From contig NZ_CP107968.1 of the NCBI RefSeq assembly GCF_036084755.1, positions 2,858,501-2,922,500 of the forward strand: a stretch of 64,000 nt of DNA, written 5' to 3'. Made by a program: the position numbers and the translations under genes. Shown here piece by piece: positions 61,898 through 64,000 of the stretch (its first letter is position 1; every line of letters starts with the position of its first letter). Below the pieces are notes generated by a model, which saw only the letters and a program-made list of their open reading frames with translations, searched no databases and was not told the origin of the DNA. Source of the stretch: Streptomyces sp. NBC_00370. Lineage in GTDB: Bacteria; Actinomycetota; Actinomycetes; Streptomycetales; Streptomycetaceae.

Positions 61898-64000
61898 GCG
61901 GGACGGACGCGTGCCAGCGCCCGGGGTGCGAGGGCTCGTACGAGGACATGGGCGGCGGTGAGCTGTACTGCGACACCTGCGGTCTCGCCCCGGTGGTCTC
62001 GCCCACCGGGCAGGTGTCCTCACCGCCGACCGGTATCGCGGGCGGCGGGAAGAGCGGCAAGAGCGGCAGCTCCTCCCCGGCGTCGTCGCGCTCGTCCACG
62101 GCGGGCTCGGCGCGCTCGTCACGCTCCTCGCGCTCGTCGACGTCGCGGCGCTCCGTGTCGGGGCGGCTGTCGGGCTCCGCGTCCGGTCCCTCGGTCTCGG
62201 TCCGCGCCTCCGGCGGCTCCGCCTCCTCGTCGGGGCGCAACCGGCTCGGCGCGGGCCTGGTCTCCGTACCGGACGTGCCGCGCCCCGACCCCCGGTCGGC
62301 CGTGATGGAGCGTCCGGAGGTGCCGGAGCGCAAGCGGTTCTGCTCCCGCTCCGACTGCGGGGCGGCGGTGGGTCGCAGCAGGGGTGACCTGCCGGGGCGT
62401 ACCGAAGGGTTCTGCACCAAGTGCGGCCACCCGTACTCGTTCGTGCCGAAGCTCGCCGGGGGCGACATCGTGCACGGCCAGTACGAGGTCGCGGGCTGTC
62501 TGGCGCACGGCGGGCTCGGCTGGGTCTATCTCGCCGTCGACCGCGCGGTCTCCGACCGCTGGGTCGTCCTCAAGGGCCTGCTCGACACCGGTGACGCCGA
62601 CGCGATGGAGGCCGCGATCTCCGAGCGCCGCTTCCTCGCCGAGATCGAGCATTCGAACATCGTCCGCATCTACAACTTCGTGGAACACCTCGACCAGCGG
62701 ACCGGCTCCCTGGACGGCTACATCGTCATGGAGTACGTCGGCGGCAAGTCGCTCAAGGAGATCGCCAACGACCGGCGCGGGCCCGCCGGGAAGCGCGATC
62801 CGCTGCCCGTCGAGCAGGCCTGCGCGTACGGCATCGAGGCGCTGGAGGCCCTTGGCCATCTGCACAGCCGCAACCTGCTGTACTGCGACTTCAAGGTCGA
62901 CAACGCGATCCAGACCGAGGACCAGCTCAAGCTCATCGACATGGGCGCGGTCCGTCGGATGGACGACGACGAGTCGGCGATCTACGGCACGGTCGGCTAC
63001 CAGGCGCCCGAGGTGGGAGAGGTGGGCCCGTCGGTCGCCTCCGACCTCTACACCGTCGCCCGCACCCTCGCCGTGCTCACCTTCGACTTCCAGGGCTACA
63101 CGAACGTCTTCGTGGACTCGCTGCCCGACCCGGACCACATCGAGGTCTTCCGGTCGTACGAGTCGTTCTACCGGCTGCTGGTGCGGGCCACCGACCCGGA
63201 CCCGGCGCGGCGCTTCTCCTCGGCCCAGGAGATGGCCGAGCAGCTGACCGGTGTGCTGCGCGAGGTCGTCGCCGTCCAGACGGGCCGGCCGAGGCCCGCG
63301 CTGTCGACGCTCTTCGGGCCGGAGCTGCGCGTCACGGACACGGAACTGTTCGCCGAGCTGACCGATGACGTCTCCGCCCTCGGGGCGCGCGTCGCGGCCT
63401 CCGCCGGCCGGCGCAACGGGCGCCGCGCGAGGGCCGCCGCCGCGCCCGCCGCGCTGCCCGGGCTGCCGCCCTCCCCCGGCGCGGCCTCCGGCGGTCAGCT
63501 TCCGCCGGGAGTCGGCGCCGGGGTGCTGCCCGCGCCCGGTGCCCGGCCGGGCGTCCAGGGCGCCGGAGGGCTGGATCCGGCGGCGCCCGCCGCACCGGCC
63601 CCCGCAGCGCCGGCATCCACAGCCCTGGCACCGGCCCCGGGCGCCGTGCTCGCAGGCGTGCCCGCGCCCCGCGTCGGCGGTGCGCCCGCGTCCCTGAACG
63701 GCGCGGCCGGTCCCCGGCTCGCGCGGCTCGACACCCGCGCCGTCGCGCTCGCGCTGCCGGTGCCCCGGGTCGATCCGAACGACGCGAACGCCGGCTTCCT
63801 CGCCGGGCTGATGGCGGCTGCGCCCGGCGAGCTGATCGCCGCGCTGGAGGCCGCTCCCGCCGACTCGCTGGAGCGGCGGCTGCGCCAGGTCCGCGCCTGG
63901 CTGGAGAACGGCGACTCGTACACGGCGGTCGAGGCCCTGCACACGCTGGAGTCGCGGCACCCGGACGACTGGCGGGTGGTCTGGTACCGGGGGCTCGCCT
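61894..64000 (+). CDS. pknG: PknG-like serine/threonine protein kinase (3' end outside window)
   Basis: At least 702 residues, cut by the window edge. N-terminal Cys cluster Cys7, 12, 26, 29 (zinc-ribbon-like), then a long Ser/Arg-rich linker (about 50-110). A rubredoxin-like cluster Cys150, 155, 174, 177 follows, as in PknG. Kinase domain about 187-450: HGGLGWVYLAVD glycine loop, Lys227 in VVLKGL, catalytic YCDFKVDN (Asp332) instead of HRDLKPEN, and DMG (Asp349) instead of DFG; the RD Arg is absent, also as in PknG. A Pro/Ala linker leads into TPR-like helices at the right edge. Confidence 0.9.
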   Translation, partial: MSGTDACQRPGCEGSYEDMGGGELYCDTCGLAPVVSPTGQVSSPPTGIAGGGKSGKSGSSSPASSRSSTAGSARSSRSSRSSTSRRSVSGRLSGSASGPSVSVRASGGSASSSGRNRLGAGLVSVPDVPRPDPRSAVMERPEVPERKRFCSRSDCGAAVGRSRGDLPGRTEGFCTKCGHPYSFVPKLAGGDIVHGQYEVAGCLAHGGLGWVYLAVDRAVSDRWVVLKGLLDTGDADAMEAAISERRFLAEIEHSNIVRIYNFVEHLDQRTGSLDGYIVMEYVGGKSLKEIANDRRGPAGKRDPLPVEQACAYGIEALEALGHLHSRNLLYCDFKVDNAIQTEDQLKLIDMGAVRRMDDDESAIYGTVGYQAPEVGEVGPSVASDLYTVARTLAVLTFDFQGYTNVFVDSLPDPDHIEVFRSYESFYRLLVRATDPDPARRFSSAQEMAEQLTGVLREVVAVQTGRPRPALSTLFGPELRVTDTELFAELTDDVSALGARVAASAGRRNGRRARAAAAPAALPGLPPSPGAASGGQLPPGVGAGVLPAPGARPGVQGAGGLDPAAPAAPAPAAPASTALAPAPGAVLAGVPAPRVGGAPASLNGAAGPRLARLDTRAVALALPVPRVDPNDANAGFLAGLMAAAPGELIAALEAAPADSLERRLRQVRAWLENGDSYTAVEALHTLESRHPDDWRVVWYRGLA

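Overview
The window is a roughly 70% G+C actinobacterial chromosome segment whose gene content and order match the conserved core of a Streptomyces chromosome. Pointers are the mre cell-wall cluster, the clpP1-clpP2-clpX cluster beside tig, a csn-type chitosan-oligosaccharide operon, a GlnX/GlnH/PknG-type cluster, many GTG starts, and several genes that seem to be transcribed as leaderless mRNAs. There is no sign of a prophage, insertion sequence, CRISPR array or biosynthetic cluster. Family names rest on motifs read directly from the translation; no database search was possible.

Region 1 (1-15,800, almost all on the minus strand) holds housekeeping genes: a PBP2 fragment, mreD, mreC and mreB (elongation and spore-wall machinery), ndk, a small membrane protein and folC, then valS. 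One plus-strand proline-rich membrane protein faces clpX across a perfect 20-bp terminator stem. Next come clpX, clpP2 and clpP1, with a likely ClgR site upstream, then tig (trigger factor) and tRNA-Pro.

Region 2 (15,900-28,700) is a mixed set of mostly single genes: tRNA-Gly, a tiny membrane protein, a membrane acyltransferase, an HD hydrolase, an orphan ABC ATPase, a cation/proton antiporter, a SpoIIE-type phosphatase, an Eis-like acetyltransferase, a PrmC-like methyltransferase with an odd leader, an Nei-type glycosylase, rpiB, an amino-acid permease, bioY with a palindromic operator candidate, and a mycothiol-type DsbA/nitroreductase.

Region 3 (28,800-50,750) contains two aminopeptidase N paralogues on either side of an AbiEi/nuclease-like protein, a large subtilase and asd. 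It continues with a PI-PLC, a TetR regulator, malQ, a GH84-type secreted glycosidase, an HNH endonuclease and an MscS channel.

Region 4 (50,800-57,760) is a carbohydrate operon: a ROK repressor with a visible promoter and a perfect operator palindrome, a lipoprotein binding protein, two permeases, a GH4 glycosidase and a BadF-type sugar kinase. The layout is that of csnR-csnEFGHK, used for chitosan-oligosaccharide uptake. No ATPase is encoded, so a shared one such as MsiK is expected.

Region 5 (57,960-64,000) is a compact operon: a four-TM GlnX-like sensor, a GlnH-like periplasmic-type binding protein, a coiled-coil protein, and a PknG-like kinase with two cysteine clusters that runs off the right edge. 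It probably senses an external amino acid and controls 2-oxoglutarate/glutamate metabolism, as the mycobacterial GlnX-GlnH-PknG system does.
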